Assembly: GCA_014800685.1 (NCBI GenBank) | Contig: JAAVFQ010000021.1 | Span: 97,364 to 161,363, forward strand | Direction: 5' to 3' | Length of the DNA: 64,000 bases | From: Bacteroidales bacterium | Lineage (GTDB): Bacteria; Bacteroidota; Bacteroidia; Bacteroidales; Muribaculaceae | Part shown: piece by piece, positions 55,198 through 64,000 of the stretch | Layout of the letters: each line of letters starts with the position of its first letter | How positions within the stretch are numbered: the stretch's first letter is position 1 | The notes under the pieces: generated by a model | Told to the model about the DNA's origin: nothing | Databases searched by the model: none | The model's input: only the letters and a program-made list of their open reading frames with translations | Program-made: the position numbers and the translations under genes

Positions 55198-55638
55198 ATG
55201 AAAGAAAGATGGTGGACATATCCTGCCGTGGCCGACAACGGTAAGACTATTATCGTCACCGCACGAGACGGCATGCAGCCGCTCATCGACAAGGGAAAGC
55301 ATCGCTATCGTATAGATGTGGATTGGGACTACACCCCTCTCCCCGACGGAATGCCCTCTGATGAGGACGCAAAGCTTATGGGAGAGGCCACAGACGCAAT
55401 GATCGAGACCTTTGCCAAAGACCCGGTGGCTGTAATGACGGGAATATATACCGGCGACGGACGCCGCACGTGGGTCTTCTATGCCAAAAGCCTCGGCGTC
55501 TTCGGCAATGTCTTCAACCGCGCTCTCGCCGACCTCCCGCAGATGCCTCTGCTCATTGAAGCTTCCGAAGACCCCGGATGGGAGGAATATCTTCACACGA
55601 AAAGCGAAACCTACATCCCTGAGGATGATACGGAATAA
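55198..55638 (+). CDS. DUF695 family protein
   Basis: 146 residues from the ATG at 55198, one base after the Smr gene stop; a longer frame starts at 55144 but overlaps that gene. RWWTYPAVADNGKTIIVTARDGM at the start and TGIYTGDGRRTWVFYAKSLGVFGNVFN are DUF695 hallmarks. The family is small, soluble and of unknown function. It is probably cotranscribed with the Smr gene. The secreted amylase starts 74 bases further on. Confidence 0.82.
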   Translation: MKERWWTYPAVADNGKTIIVTARDGMQPLIDKGKHRYRIDVDWDYTPLPDGMPSDEDAKLMGEATDAMIETFAKDPVAVMTGIYTGDGRRTWVFYAKSLGVFGNVFNRALADLPQMPLLIEASEDPGWEEYLHTKSETYIPEDDTE

Positions 55639-55712
55639 TTCAAAAGAAACCTGATTTTTCTACTCATATCATCATACTCACTTCTACAGAACACACTTAA
55701 AACTATAAGCAA

Positions 55713-58424
55713 ATGAAGAAATCTCTATTCCTGACTATGCTTGCACTGCTGGCTACCATCTTCGGAGTCTCGGCGCAGGTAGTTACGTCGGAGCCCTCAC
55801 CGCTGCTCGAGGATTCTCCCGACGTAGTAATATTCTTCCACGCAGACCAGGGCAACCAAGGCCTGATCAATCAGCCCGCCACTGCTGAAATCTATGCTCA
55901 CACCGGAGTCCTCACCACCCAATCTTCCGACGGCTCCGACTGGAAATATGCCCCCACATGGGGCGACAACGCCGCTAAATATCGCCTCGAATATGTCAGC
56001 CCCAATCTCTGGAAACTGAATATAGGCAACATCCGCGAATATTACGGCATCACCAATCCTGATGAGGTTGTCACCAAACTTGCATTCGTCTTCCGCAATG
56101 CCAACAACTCCAAGGAGGGGAAAGACACCGGCAATAAGGATATTTTTATTGACGTAGTGGCCAATAAGCTCCTTCTTGAACTGACATCCACACTCACCGG
56201 CCCCGTAGTGCTTCCCGGTGAGGAAAACGTCACTTTCACCCTCACGGCAAATCATGCGGCTGCCCTTGAGCTCTTCGTAGACGGCATCTCTATCGGCAAA
56301 GCCGACAACGCCTCTACCCTCACTGCTCAGTACACTTTCGCCACCCCCGACAAGAATTACGAAGTGCGCGGCACAGCCAAGACCTCAGACCAGACAGCAG
56401 AGGTCGTTGAGTCTATCTTCTTCCCCGTAGCGGCCTCCGCCACCCCCTACCCCGGCGGAATCCCCAAGATGGGCCCGGCACGCCAGTCCGACGGCAGTGT
56501 CATCTTCTGCATCGCCGCCCCGCAAAAGTCTCATGCCCTGCTCCTCGGATCATGGAACGACTTCACCCCGGAAGCAGCCTCTTCCATGAACTATCAGGAC
56601 TATGAAGGCAACCGCTATTTCTGGACCACTATTTCCGGACTTGACAATGACACTCTCTATACGTATTACTACGTCATCGACGGCACTTACAAGGTAGGCG
56701 ACCCCTATGCCCGCCTCGTCCTCGACCCCTGGAATGATAAGTACATTGAAAATGATGTCTATCCCGACCTTCCTGAATATCCCTGGGACAAGGTGCGCGA
56801 TGTCCCTCTGGCTATCTATCAGGGCAACATCAATGACTACGACTGGACCGATAAGAACTTCAAGGGCGTAGAGCCTCATCAGCTCGTCATCTATGAGCTC
56901 CTCTTCCGCGACTTCACCGGCACTGAAGGGAAGGCCGACGGCAACGGCACTGTCCGCCAGGCCATCGAAAAGATACCTTATCTGAAGGCCCTCGGCGTAA
57001 ACGCCGTTGAGCTTCTCCCCATCAATGAGTTTAACGGCAATATCTCCTGGGGATATAACCCCAACTTCTATTTCGCTCCCGATAAAGCCTACGGCACCCC
57101 GGACGACTATAAGGAGTTCATCAACAAGTGTCACGAAAACGGCATAGCCGTCATCCTTGACATGGTGTTCAATCAGACCGACTGGCTCCACCCCTGGTAT
57201 CAGATGTATCCCGTAGGCTCTAATCCCTTCTATAACGCCGATGCTCCCCACGCCTACTCAGTGCTTAACGACTGGAATCAGGGCAATCCCGTGCTCCAGC
57301 AGCATTTCCGCGATGTCCTCCAATACTGGATAGAGGAGTATCACGTAGACGGCTACCGCTTCGACCTTGTAAAGGGTCTCGGCCTCAATGACTCATACGC
57401 CAACAACGGCGACGCCGCCACTAATCAGTATAACGCCTCGCGCGTAGCTCGGATGAGAGACCTTCAGGAGGCGGTCCAGGCCGTAAAGCCCGATGCATAT
57501 TTCATCAATGAGAACCTCGCCGGCGCTAAGGAGGAGAACGAAATGGCCGCTTTCGGTCAGCTCAACTGGGCCAACATAAACACCGAAGGACAGAATTTCG
57601 CCGCCGGCAACCAGAGCGACTCCGGCCTCAACCGATTCTATGCTCCCGACGACTCCCGCACATGGGGCTCCACCGTAAGCTATCTGGAATCTCACGACGA
57701 GCAGAGACTCGCCTACGTCCAGATGCAACGCGGCGTCAGCGGCATTAAAGGCAATACCACCAACTCCATGCTCCGGCTCGGCTCGGCTGCCGCTCAAATG
57801 CTCCTCGCTCCCGGCGCCCACATGATATGGCAATTCTCGGAACTCGGAAACTACGACTCCACTAAGGCCCCGAACGGCAGCAACAACACCGACCCCAAAA
57901 TGGTGAGATGGAACCTCCTGGACCAGCCCGCACGAAAAGGCCTTTATGACACCTACCGCGAGCTTATCGCTCTACGCAAGAATAATCCTGAACTCTTCGG
58001 CAAGGAGGCCACTGTCACCATAGAGTGCGCCGCAAACAACTGGGCCCAGGGTCGCAAAATAGTGCTCTCCAAAGGCAATGACGAAATCTATCTTTTCGTC
58101 AATCCCACTACTGCCGATGCCTCCTTTGCCGCGACTTTCTCGCGTAGAGACAATTCCGCCTACCATATCCTTACAAAGTCTTATAACACTGAGCCGGCAT
58201 TCAACGCCATTTCAGGCTCCGTGACCATCCCGGCCAACTCATTCGTTGTCATCGGCACTTCCAACCTTACCGGTGTGGATGAGATAGGCATTGAGACTGA
58301 AGAGGCCGGCGAAGCTCGCTATTACGACCTTCAGGGACGCGCCGTGCAGAACGCCGACCTGCTCCCCGGCATATACGTAAAAGTGCAGGGTGGCAAATCT
58401 TCAAAAGTCATCATCGGCAAATAA
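55713..58424 (+). CDS. Secreted multidomain GH13 amylase with T9SS sorting tail
   Basis: 903 residues. Signal peptide (about 1-21, GVSAQ). About 25-150 is a starch-binding-like domain, 155-240 an Ig-like domain, and 250-345 a CBM48-type domain (FCIAAPQKSHALLLGSWNDF). The GH13 barrel runs about 380-760: region II DGYRFDLVKG (Asp551), region III FINENLA (Glu600), region IV SHDEQR (Asp662). Region I reads DMVFNQ instead of the usual DxVxNH. The end (YYDLQGRAVQ..LLPGIYVKVQGGKSSKVIIGK) is a type IX sorting domain, so it should be exported to the surface. It resembles a surface glucan hydrolase that could feed SusCDEF. Confidence 0.9.
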   Translation: MKKSLFLTMLALLATIFGVSAQVVTSEPSPLLEDSPDVVIFFHADQGNQGLINQPATAEIYAHTGVLTTQSSDGSDWKYAPTWGDNAAKYRLEYVSPNLWKLNIGNIREYYGITNPDEVVTKLAFVFRNANNSKEGKDTGNKDIFIDVVANKLLLELTSTLTGPVVLPGEENVTFTLTANHAAALELFVDGISIGKADNASTLTAQYTFATPDKNYEVRGTAKTSDQTAEVVESIFFPVAASATPYPGGIPKMGPARQSDGSVIFCIAAPQKSHALLLGSWNDFTPEAASSMNYQDYEGNRYFWTTISGLDNDTLYTYYYVIDGTYKVGDPYARLVLDPWNDKYIENDVYPDLPEYPWDKVRDVPLAIYQGNINDYDWTDKNFKGVEPHQLVIYELLFRDFTGTEGKADGNGTVRQAIEKIPYLKALGVNAVELLPINEFNGNISWGYNPNFYFAPDKAYGTPDDYKEFINKCHENGIAVILDMVFNQTDWLHPWYQMYPVGSNPFYNADAPHAYSVLNDWNQGNPVLQQHFRDVLQYWIEEYHVDGYRFDLVKGLGLNDSYANNGDAATNQYNASRVARMRDLQEAVQAVKPDAYFINENLAGAKEENEMAAFGQLNWANINTEGQNFAAGNQSDSGLNRFYAPDDSRTWGSTVSYLESHDEQRLAYVQMQRGVSGIKGNTTNSMLRLGSAAAQMLLAPGAHMIWQFSELGNYDSTKAPNGSNNTDPKMVRWNLLDQPARKGLYDTYRELIALRKNNPELFGKEATVTIECAANNWAQGRKIVLSKGNDEIYLFVNPTTADASFAATFSRRDNSAYHILTKSYNTEPAFNAISGSVTIPANSFVVIGTSNLTGVDEIGIETEEAGEARYYDLQGRAVQNADLLPGIYVKVQGGKSSKVIIGK

Positions 58425-58472
58425 GTATGTCGGAAAGAATAAAGTAAGCAATAATACAGCCTACACTATGCG

Positions 58473-58506
58473 GAGGGTGGTCAAAGAGGAATCTTTGGAC
58501 ACCCTC
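58473..58506. terminator. GGGTG/CACCC hairpin after the GH13 gene
   Basis: GAGGGT-GG-TC-AAAGA (58473-58487) pairs with TCTTTGGACACCCTC, with two weak positions. It lies 49 bases after the amylase stop. Confidence 0.7.
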
Positions 58507-58628
58507 TGCTTATTATAGCGTGCGCTATACGGCAAATCTCTATCCGCCATTTCCGCGCCTACAGCAATAATGCAATGCCCTGACATCGCAAAAAAGTATT
58601 CACCCGAAACATTTTCACAGCATAAAAT

Positions 58629-58659
58629 TTGCAGAAACTGAAAAAATGTATTAACTTTG
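58629..58659 (+). promoter_or_regulatory. Promoter for tRNA-Tyr
   Basis: TTG at 58629-58631, a 20-base spacer and TAACTTTG at 58652-58659, 10 bases before the tRNA 5' end. Confidence 0.85.
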
Positions 58660-58669
58660 CATTGCATTT

Positions 58670-58752
58670 GGGCGAATACCAGAGTGGCCAAATGGGGCAG
58701 ACTGTAAATCTGCTGGTTTATACCTTCGGTGGTTCGAATCCATCTTCGCCCA
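58670..58752 (+). tRNA. tRNA-Tyr (anticodon GTA)
   Basis: 83 bases with a long variable arm (class II). The acceptor GGGCGAA (58670-58676) pairs with TTCGCCC (58745-58751), discriminator A. The anticodon stem GCAGA/TCTGC encloses CTGTAAA, with GTA at 58704-58706. The T loop is TTCGAAT. CCA is not encoded. GTA tRNA is a substrate of the queuosine pathway, to which queA (8022) belongs. Confidence 0.96.
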
Positions 58753-58759
58753 CAGCTAT

Positions 58760-58800
58760 TAGCGGGTGTGTCAAAATGAAAAATTTTGACACACCCGCTA
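58760..58800. terminator. GGGTG/CACCC hairpin, terminator of tRNA-Tyr
   Basis: A perfect 18-bp stem (58760-58777 with 58783-58800, TAGCGGGTGTGTCAAAAT and its complement) with a 5-base loop, starting 8 bases after the tRNA. It is immediately followed by the shared tail TTTGTAAGAATAGG (58804-58817). Confidence 0.85.
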
Positions 58801-58913
58801 AGGTTTGTAAGAATAGGACAGATGCAAGGCGCTCAGACTACCACCGCAACCCACAAAACAAATGAAGTGCGCCCCAAAAGTTGGAGAGGGTCGAAAATTT
58901 AATTTATTTTCTT

Positions 58914-59101
58914 ACGTAAGTGAGAAAAATTAATGTACATATAAAACGATGTAATTTTGGAGATAATTTCGCGTCGAAACGAATGAAGATATAAGCATAT
59001 CTGACTGAGAGCCGACGTGAAATTAGCCCAAAAGGGCAAGTTTTATTGTACAAGAGTCTTCATCACATATATATCGTTTAATTTTTCGAACTTTCTTACT
59101 T
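58914..59101 (+). repeat. MITE-like repeat, copy 2
   Basis: About 188 bp, matching 21556-21739 over its full length in the same orientation, with the block GAAATTAGCCCAAAAGGGCAAGTTTTATTGTACAAGAG nearly unchanged. Terminal inverted sequences run ACGTAAGTGAGAAAAATTAA (58914-58933) and, complementarily, 59078-59101. Both copies lie upstream of a plus-strand gene. Confidence 0.8.
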
Positions 59102-59109
59102 ATTTTTTA

Positions 59110-59139
59110 TTGTTAATCGAAAAAAAATTTATAACTTTA
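59110..59139 (+). promoter_or_regulatory. Promoter for the giant T9SS protein
   Basis: TTG at 59110-59112, a 19-base spacer and TAACTTTA at 59132-59139 (one change from TAnnTTTG). The leader is about 180 bases. Confidence 0.6.
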
Positions 59140-59263
59140 GGCGTTCAATTCGCCCGATGGTCTCCGCCGGGGCGGTGACAGAGACTTCTCCCGACTGTTC
59201 TACCCAACCGACCGAGACCTTATAAGAGCGTTTTTCTCGAGCATAAACCATAATCGACAAAGC

Positions 59264-59301
59264 AAGTGAGAGAATACAAGGGCATTGAATTTCTCTCACT
59301 T
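59264..59301 (+). other. 11-bp hairpin in the leader of the T9SS protein
   Basis: AAGTGAGAGAA (59264-59274) pairs perfectly with TTCTCTCACTT (59291-59301); 16-base loop. It ends 23 bases before the ATG, close to the ribosome-binding region. Confidence 0.6.
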
Positions 59302-59324
59302 CCATAGCTTAACTTTACATTATT

Positions 59325-62300
59325 ATGAACAGATTTCACCTCAAAAGGGGTATCCTCGCAGCTCTCGCCACGGCAGCCATCATTCCGGCCGGCCTCCAGG
59401 CCTGGGACAAGGTCAGTCCTCGTCCTGCCAAGCAGATCTCTGCGGAGCAGTTGCGCGAAAACTCCCGCAAGATGAGAGCCAGACGCCACGGCGCGCAGGT
59501 GCCTCGACTGAATGGCGTCGAAGCCACCCCCCCCGTTTTTCGCAAAGGATATAATAGCGCCCCTAACCATCTCACCCGTTCGGCCGATGAGCCCAGAGGC
59601 GACTACTATGCCCTCGTTCCGCAGTTTACCACTATGGAATACGCCACTGACGCTTATCTGGCTAATGTCAACGGAGCCACAGGCTCTATGACTCCGCTAT
59701 ATCACGGTGCGCACTACCGCACTGGCGGTGATGTGGAGTTTCAGAGTGCTGCAGTCAGAGGAAATTATATCTATCTCCCTCATGAGACTTCCAATATCAT
59801 TGAATATTACGTAGAATGGAATGTCGTGGATCTCTCCAACGGCAACGTGGTCAATAAAGTGAACATGGGAGGCGACTATCTCGCCACGCCCTATTCGCTG
59901 ACTTACGATGAGGCCACCGATATGTTCTACGGACTCTCTTTCGCTCATGATGCCTTCAATCAGCTCGTAAGAATTGACCCTCACACATTCGCCTTGGAGT
60001 ATGTGGGAGACCTCAGTCAGAACCGTCCCTTCCTGAATAGCATCTCCTATTCGCCGGAGGATGGCAATCTCTATATCTTCGACTGCAACAATAAAGTGTA
60101 TCTGCTCGACCGAACCCGCGGGCTTCTTGACCAGGCCGGCGAGCTCTCCACTCCCGACGGTCAGATCCTGCTGGAGGAATATGTGGCGATGCCCATGTGT
60201 TTCAGCCCCAAAGACCGCTGCTTTGTCACCGTGGTGCCCGACAATAATCTGCGCGCCTTCGTGATTCAGTACATTGACCCTGAGTCCTGGGAGGTGCAGG
60301 CAGGAGAAGTCATCAATGACAATGGCTCCGGATCCTATATCGGAGCTCTGATGAGTGCTAACCCCTACGCTGCATGGGAGGCGCCCGAGCTTCCTGCCAT
60401 CCCCTCTCCGGCCTTTGACAATGCCTCCCTTAGCGGTAAAGTAACTTTCAGCGCCTCGGCGCTCCGCTTCAGCGGTCTGGCCTTCGCGCAGGGCACCAAG
60501 CTCCCCACCACATTCACCATTGACGGCAACGTGGTCTTCGAAGGCGAGATGACTCCCGGTGAGACCCGCACTCTCGACGTCACCCTCACTCAGGGCGAGC
60601 ATAAGGCGGAAGTCTTCTGCATGGCCGACGGCGAGAAGAGCCCTGTGGCTCAGAAGCAGTTCTATGTGGGATATGACAATCCGCTCCCGGTCACCTACCT
60701 GCAGCTCGACGGCCTTGAACTCTCCTGGACGCCCCCCGCTGTGGGAAGCGTGCATGGAGGATACGTAGACCGCGACCATCTCACGTACGACATCTATTTC
60801 AACAACGATAAAATCAATTCCCGACCCGTCACCGACACCTCATATACCATCTATCATCCCGCTGAGATGAATATGACCGCCATCTCTGTCGTGGCCGTCA
60901 ATCATGAGGTGGAATCGGAGCGCACCGTCCTCAATGAGATCATCGGTAAGGCCAAGGAGCTCCCCATAACCATTCAGCCCACTCCGGAAGACTTCAATAT
61001 CGTGAAGGTTCTCGATGCCAATGGTGACAATCAGACCTTCCACTATGCTACCTTCAAAGACCCTGCCATTTCGCTCTTCTATCATCAGATAGGCTACTTC
61101 AATGACGGCGACGAATGGCTCTTCTTCCCCCGCGCCATCTTCCCCGACGCTTCCCGCCTTTACAACCTCACTCTCGGCATCGGTGGCGTCTACACCGGAA
61201 CCACCCGTGAAGACGTAGACATCTACATCGGCGACAAAGCCACCCCCCAAGCCATGAAGACCCGAATCTGGAACCGTGAACAGCTCGGATGCCCCCACGT
61301 CCCCGTAGAGCACTCCATCAACTTCGCGGTGCCTGAGGCCGGCGAGTATTACATAGGTCTGCACTATCACTCTAAGAAAGAGCTTAACGGACGCGGACTC
61401 ACCGTGACCAACGTGCGAATCACCCGGACCGACAAGACCTCTGACGTGCCGGCCAAGCCCATCGACTGCAAAATTGTGGCCGACCCGGCCGGAGAGCTTA
61501 AAGCCGACCTCATCGTCACCCTCCCGCTTCTCAACACCCTCGGCGCTCCGCTCGATACCTCAAAGGATCTTCACGTTGCCGTGGAGAGCGATGGCCTTGA
61601 CACGGAGATCCCCGTGGTCAGCGGCAAGCCCGGTCAGGAGGTCAGAGTCAAGGATGTCCCCGCGGCTAAAAACGGTTTCAACCAGTTTATCGTCACCGTA
61701 GGCAACGAGAACGGCTATGGCACTTCTGTAGCTTATAAAGGATATGTAGGCCTCGACACGGCCTGCTTCCCCGACAACTTGAAGATGTTCACTCATGCCG
61801 ACAACAACACTGTAACCCTATCCTGGGACACTCCCCCCGCCATTGGCGTCAATGGTGGCTTCGTAGACACCGGCGGCCTCGACTACGGCATCTATCAGTC
61901 TTCAAGCATCAACCTGCGCAAACTCGGCTCCACTAAGGAGAACAGCTATGTGCTCACCAGACCCCTCACCTCAGACCGTCAGGCCAACTTCCACTTCACC
62001 GTGATGGCCGAAAACGCTACCGGCTATGACAGAAATGCCCGCTTCGTGAGCGACATTCTCGGCAAGCCCTATATCCTTCCCATGGTAGAGGAGTATGCCA
62101 CCACTCACTTCTCCTTCTCTCCCGTGCTCCGCAACACCTCTGCCGGATATAATGATGTCATCCTTGAGAATGAGAAGGAATTCTCTGCCTTCGCATCCAT
62201 TCTCGGAGGCAACCCGGTGGTCAAATATGGCGGTCTGTATATGTATAGCGATGCCGGCGTCCCCACTAAGGGTCAGATAATTCTGCCCAAGGCCTCTACG

Positions 62301-64000
62301 CGCGGCGTCCCCTCCGTGATGTTCTCCGCTTGCCTCTGGGACTATCTCAACGCGCCTAAAGTCATCATCTCCGGACGCACTTCCGACAATCAGGATGAAA
62401 TAGTGGAAATCGGCGAGATAACCTTCAAGCGAACCACTTCCCCCGAGTGGATTGAAGAGCCTATCGAACTCCCCGAGACCTTCAGCGACAAAGACTGGAT
62501 ACAGCTCTACATCACTGTGGAATTCTCCAGAGATCCCAACGAGTTTATGGTGCTTGACCGCTATTCCATCAAGCCTAACGTAGACTACGACCTGCAGCTT
62601 CATGAACTCACCGGCCCCTCTTCAGCCTGCGTGGGCGACAATATGGAGATCGACGTGGAGATAGCCAACTCCGGCCTCGAGGCTAACTCCGGCAGTTATG
62701 AGCTCGCCATCTGCGACCCTGACGGCAATCGTCTCGCCTACGAGAGCGCCAAGCTCCCCCGCATCATCTCTGGCTCTACTGTGACCATGCGCCGCAACTT
62801 CAATCTCCTCTCCGAGTGGGGCGAATATCCCTACCTCATCGTCCGGACAAGCGTGCAGGGCGCGGAAGACATGGTGGAAGCCAATAATGACAAGGAGATA
62901 AAGATTTTGGTGCTTGACTCTCCCCTCCCCGTGGTCAATGACCTCGCCGGCGCTTACAACGATGACCACACGGCCGTCTCTCTGACCTGGAGTGAGCCTG
63001 ACCTGAGCCATGGCGATAGCGAAGACATTGAAAACACCCTCCCCTTCGAGCCGGCTGAGCGCATCGGACTCTTCCGCAATGTTGACCAGGACCGCTCTGT
63101 GCCCTTTATGATAGAGGGGCTAACCTGGCCCCACGCCGAAGAGCCTCAGGCCTGGACCGTGATGAATGCCAAGCAGCTCAATCTGATGAACGACCCGCGC
63201 CTCTATCCCCACAGCGGCGAACAATATCTGCTCGCCCGCTCACTCCACTATGACTTCCAGGGGGGTGAAGAGGCCAAGCAGGCTTCTGACTGGCTCATCT
63301 CGCCTGAAGTAGTGCCCGGAAGCGAACTCACATTCTGGTATAACCGCGTCAGCACCGACTACACTGAATATGTAGAGCTCTGGGTGTCTTCCACCGACGA
63401 TGAGCTGGGCGATGAGATAGTCACCAGCGCAAGCGGCCAGAGACTCACTTGCGGCTCTTTCCGCAAGGTGCGCTCATTCTCCAAGACCGGCTCCGAGACA
63501 TGGGAAGAGGTCACCGTGACTCTCCCCGATGATGCCAAATATTTCGCACTCGTCTATTGCTCTTATGATGAGCTCGGCGCCATGATCGACGACATCCAGT
63601 TCACTCCCGTGCAGCTCGCCAAGTGGGAAGTAGACCATTATTCTGTCTTCCGTCATGTCACTAAGGATGGCAAGACCGTAGTGGAAGACCTCGACAACAA
63701 TGTCAAGGGCACTTCGCTCACCAAAGAGGTTGAGGACGCCAATGCCAACTACTACGTCCGCACATTCGTCAAGACTCCCGTGGGCGTGAAGTACGGTCCT
63801 CTCTCAAATCAGCTTCGTCTCTACGCAATGGGCGTTGACGACCTCACCGACCTCCGGGGCGTATATGGCACCGAAGGCGCAATCATCGTCAAGGGTCACG
63901 CCGGCGAGAAGTTCGCTCTCTACACTGCTGACGGCAAGTATCTCCGTCACCTCACGCTCACCGAGGCCAACCAGACTGTAGCCGCCGAGCCCGGCATCTA
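59325..64000 (+). CDS. Giant T9SS-sorted surface protein with Fn3 and cleaved-adhesin domains (partial)
   Basis: At least 1558 codons, open to the right edge of the window. Signal peptide (about 1-24, IIPAGLQA). About 85-370 resembles a propeller-like or WD-like repeat region (NYIYLPHETSN, MFYGLSFAHDAFNQ). Fibronectin type III-like units follow, recognised by LSWTPP, LSWDTPP and LTWSEPD. Near 63280-63610 is a cleaved-adhesin (choice-of-anchor J) module: SDWLISPEVVPGSELTFWYNRVS then DDIQFTPVQ. The last visible part (GEKFALYTADGKYLRHLTL) is a type IX sorting domain that stops just before its end. The role is probably adhesion or surface binding; ligand unknown. Only the last few codons are missing. 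Confidence 0.85.
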   Translation, partial: MNRFHLKRGILAALATAAIIPAGLQAWDKVSPRPAKQISAEQLRENSRKMRARRHGAQVPRLNGVEATPPVFRKGYNSAPNHLTRSADEPRGDYYALVPQFTTMEYATDAYLANVNGATGSMTPLYHGAHYRTGGDVEFQSAAVRGNYIYLPHETSNIIEYYVEWNVVDLSNGNVVNKVNMGGDYLATPYSLTYDEATDMFYGLSFAHDAFNQLVRIDPHTFALEYVGDLSQNRPFLNSISYSPEDGNLYIFDCNNKVYLLDRTRGLLDQAGELSTPDGQILLEEYVAMPMCFSPKDRCFVTVVPDNNLRAFVIQYIDPESWEVQAGEVINDNGSGSYIGALMSANPYAAWEAPELPAIPSPAFDNASLSGKVTFSASALRFSGLAFAQGTKLPTTFTIDGNVVFEGEMTPGETRTLDVTLTQGEHKAEVFCMADGEKSPVAQKQFYVGYDNPLPVTYLQLDGLELSWTPPAVGSVHGGYVDRDHLTYDIYFNNDKINSRPVTDTSYTIYHPAEMNMTAISVVAVNHEVESERTVLNEIIGKAKELPITIQPTPEDFNIVKVLDANGDNQTFHYATFKDPAISLFYHQIGYFNDGDEWLFFPRAIFPDASRLYNLTLGIGGVYTGTTREDVDIYIGDKATPQAMKTRIWNREQLGCPHVPVEHSINFAVPEAGEYYIGLHYHSKKELNGRGLTVTNVRITRTDKTSDVPAKPIDCKIVADPAGELKADLIVTLPLLNTLGAPLDTSKDLHVAVESDGLDTEIPVVSGKPGQEVRVKDVPAAKNGFNQFIVTVGNENGYGTSVAYKGYVGLDTACFPDNLKMFTHADNNTVTLSWDTPPAIGVNGGFVDTGGLDYGIYQSSSINLRKLGSTKENSYVLTRPLTSDRQANFHFTVMAENATGYDRNARFVSDILGKPYILPMVEEYATTHFSFSPVLRNTSAGYNDVILENEKEFSAFASILGGNPVVKYGGLYMYSDAGVPTKGQIILPKASTRGVPSVMFSACLWDYLNAPKVIISGRTSDNQDEIVEIGEITFKRTTSPEWIEEPIELPETFSDKDWIQLYITVEFSRDPNEFMVLDRYSIKPNVDYDLQLHELTGPSSACVGDNMEIDVEIANSGLEANSGSYELAICDPDGNRLAYESAKLPRIISGSTVTMRRNFNLLSEWGEYPYLIVRTSVQGAEDMVEANNDKEIKILVLDSPLPVVNDLAGAYNDDHTAVSLTWSEPDLSHGDSEDIENTLPFEPAERIGLFRNVDQDRSVPFMIEGLTWPHAEEPQAWTVMNAKQLNLMNDPRLYPHSGEQYLLARSLHYDFQGGEEAKQASDWLISPEVVPGSELTFWYNRVSTDYTEYVELWVSSTDDELGDEIVTSASGQRLTCGSFRKVRSFSKTGSETWEEVTVTLPDDAKYFALVYCSYDELGAMIDDIQFTPVQLAKWEVDHYSVFRHVTKDGKTVVEDLDNNVKGTSLTKEVEDANANYYVRTFVKTPVGVKYGPLSNQLRLYAMGVDDLTDLRGVYGTEGAIIVKGHAGEKFALYTADGKYLRHLTLTEANQTVAAEPGI

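Larger units (their letters stand above)
58753..59324 (+). other. Intergenic region downstream of tRNA-Tyr
   Basis: 572 bases without a convincing gene. In order: an 18-bp hairpin (58760-58800), its TTTGTAAGAATAGG tail and CAGATGCAAGGCGC (58804-58832), a MITE-like repeat (58914-59101), a promoter (59110-59139) and a leader ending in an 11-bp hairpin (59264-59301). Confidence 0.7.

Noticed and set aside
58629..58865. A 78-codon open frame spanning tRNA-Tyr
   Set aside because: It overlaps the tRNA, its promoter and a hairpin, so it is not a gene.

Overview
The window is one continuous chromosomal segment of a Bacteroidota bacterium, almost certainly Bacteroidales and most plausibly a gut Muribaculaceae-type lineage (the family is inference, not shown). 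The basis is a SusC/SusD/SusE/SusF-type locus, a MurF-Alr fusion, an FtsX-DUF3098-UppP-TruB-QueA gene order, type IX secretion C-terminal sorting tails, DUF4831/DUF5106/DUF3098 proteins, and promoters of the Bacteroidetes form (TTG, about 20 bases, TAnnTTTG). It is mostly core genome. I see no prophage, insertion sequence, CRISPR array or rRNA operon. One tRNA (Tyr, GTA) is present.

Layout. 1-4.9 kb: end of a DUF4465 protein, a TPR mini-protein, outer-membrane phospholipase A, a membrane glycosyltransferase, a Nudix/winged-helix (NrtR-like) protein and a von Willebrand A protein whose start is separated from its body by a frameshift in an A7 run. 5-12 kb (minus): greA-HIT-C69 dipeptidase-xseB, then ftsX-DUF3098-uppP-truB-queA. 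12-16.6 kb (minus): glycosyltransferase-mtaB, and GH13 amylase-VOC protein. 16.7-21.5 kb: pepT-miaA (plus) facing murF-alr (minus). 21.5-25.2 kb: a MITE-like repeat, acyl-CoA ligase, small lipoprotein and aspartate aminotransferase. 25.4-28.5 kb: a lipoprotein/ABC ATPase/permease trio. 28.9-36.6 kb: a four-gene starch-type Sus locus without its own hydrolase or regulator. 36.9-43.3 kb (minus): pfkA-K+ channel, an MsbA-like exporter, and a set holding a PurN-CD225 fusion, DUF2752 and DAHP synthase/chorismate mutase. 43.4-45 kb: HAD phosphatase-ribF. 45-51 kb (minus): a six-gene set nnr-DUF4831-xseA-DUF5106-HipA-like-DUF3037. 51.4-58.4 kb (plus): sufB-phoH, Smr/DUF2027-DUF695 and a large secreted GH13. 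58.6-64 kb: tRNA-Tyr, two kinds of repeat, and a giant T9SS-sorted surface protein running off the right edge.

How the genes fit together. Two GH13 enzymes and the SusCDEF outer-membrane set point to starch or related alpha-glucan use, although they are spread over three loci. FtsX, UppP and MurF-Alr are envelope genes; QueA, TruB, MtaB and MiaA are four tRNA-modification enzymes. XseA and XseB, partners in exonuclease VII, lie about 42 kb apart.

Most notable are a formyltransferase (PurN) fused to a CD225/dispanin membrane domain, two copies of a roughly 185-bp repeat with terminal inverted repeats, and a family of GGGTG...CACCC hairpins, three of them followed by the identical 14-mer TTTGTAAGAATAGG.
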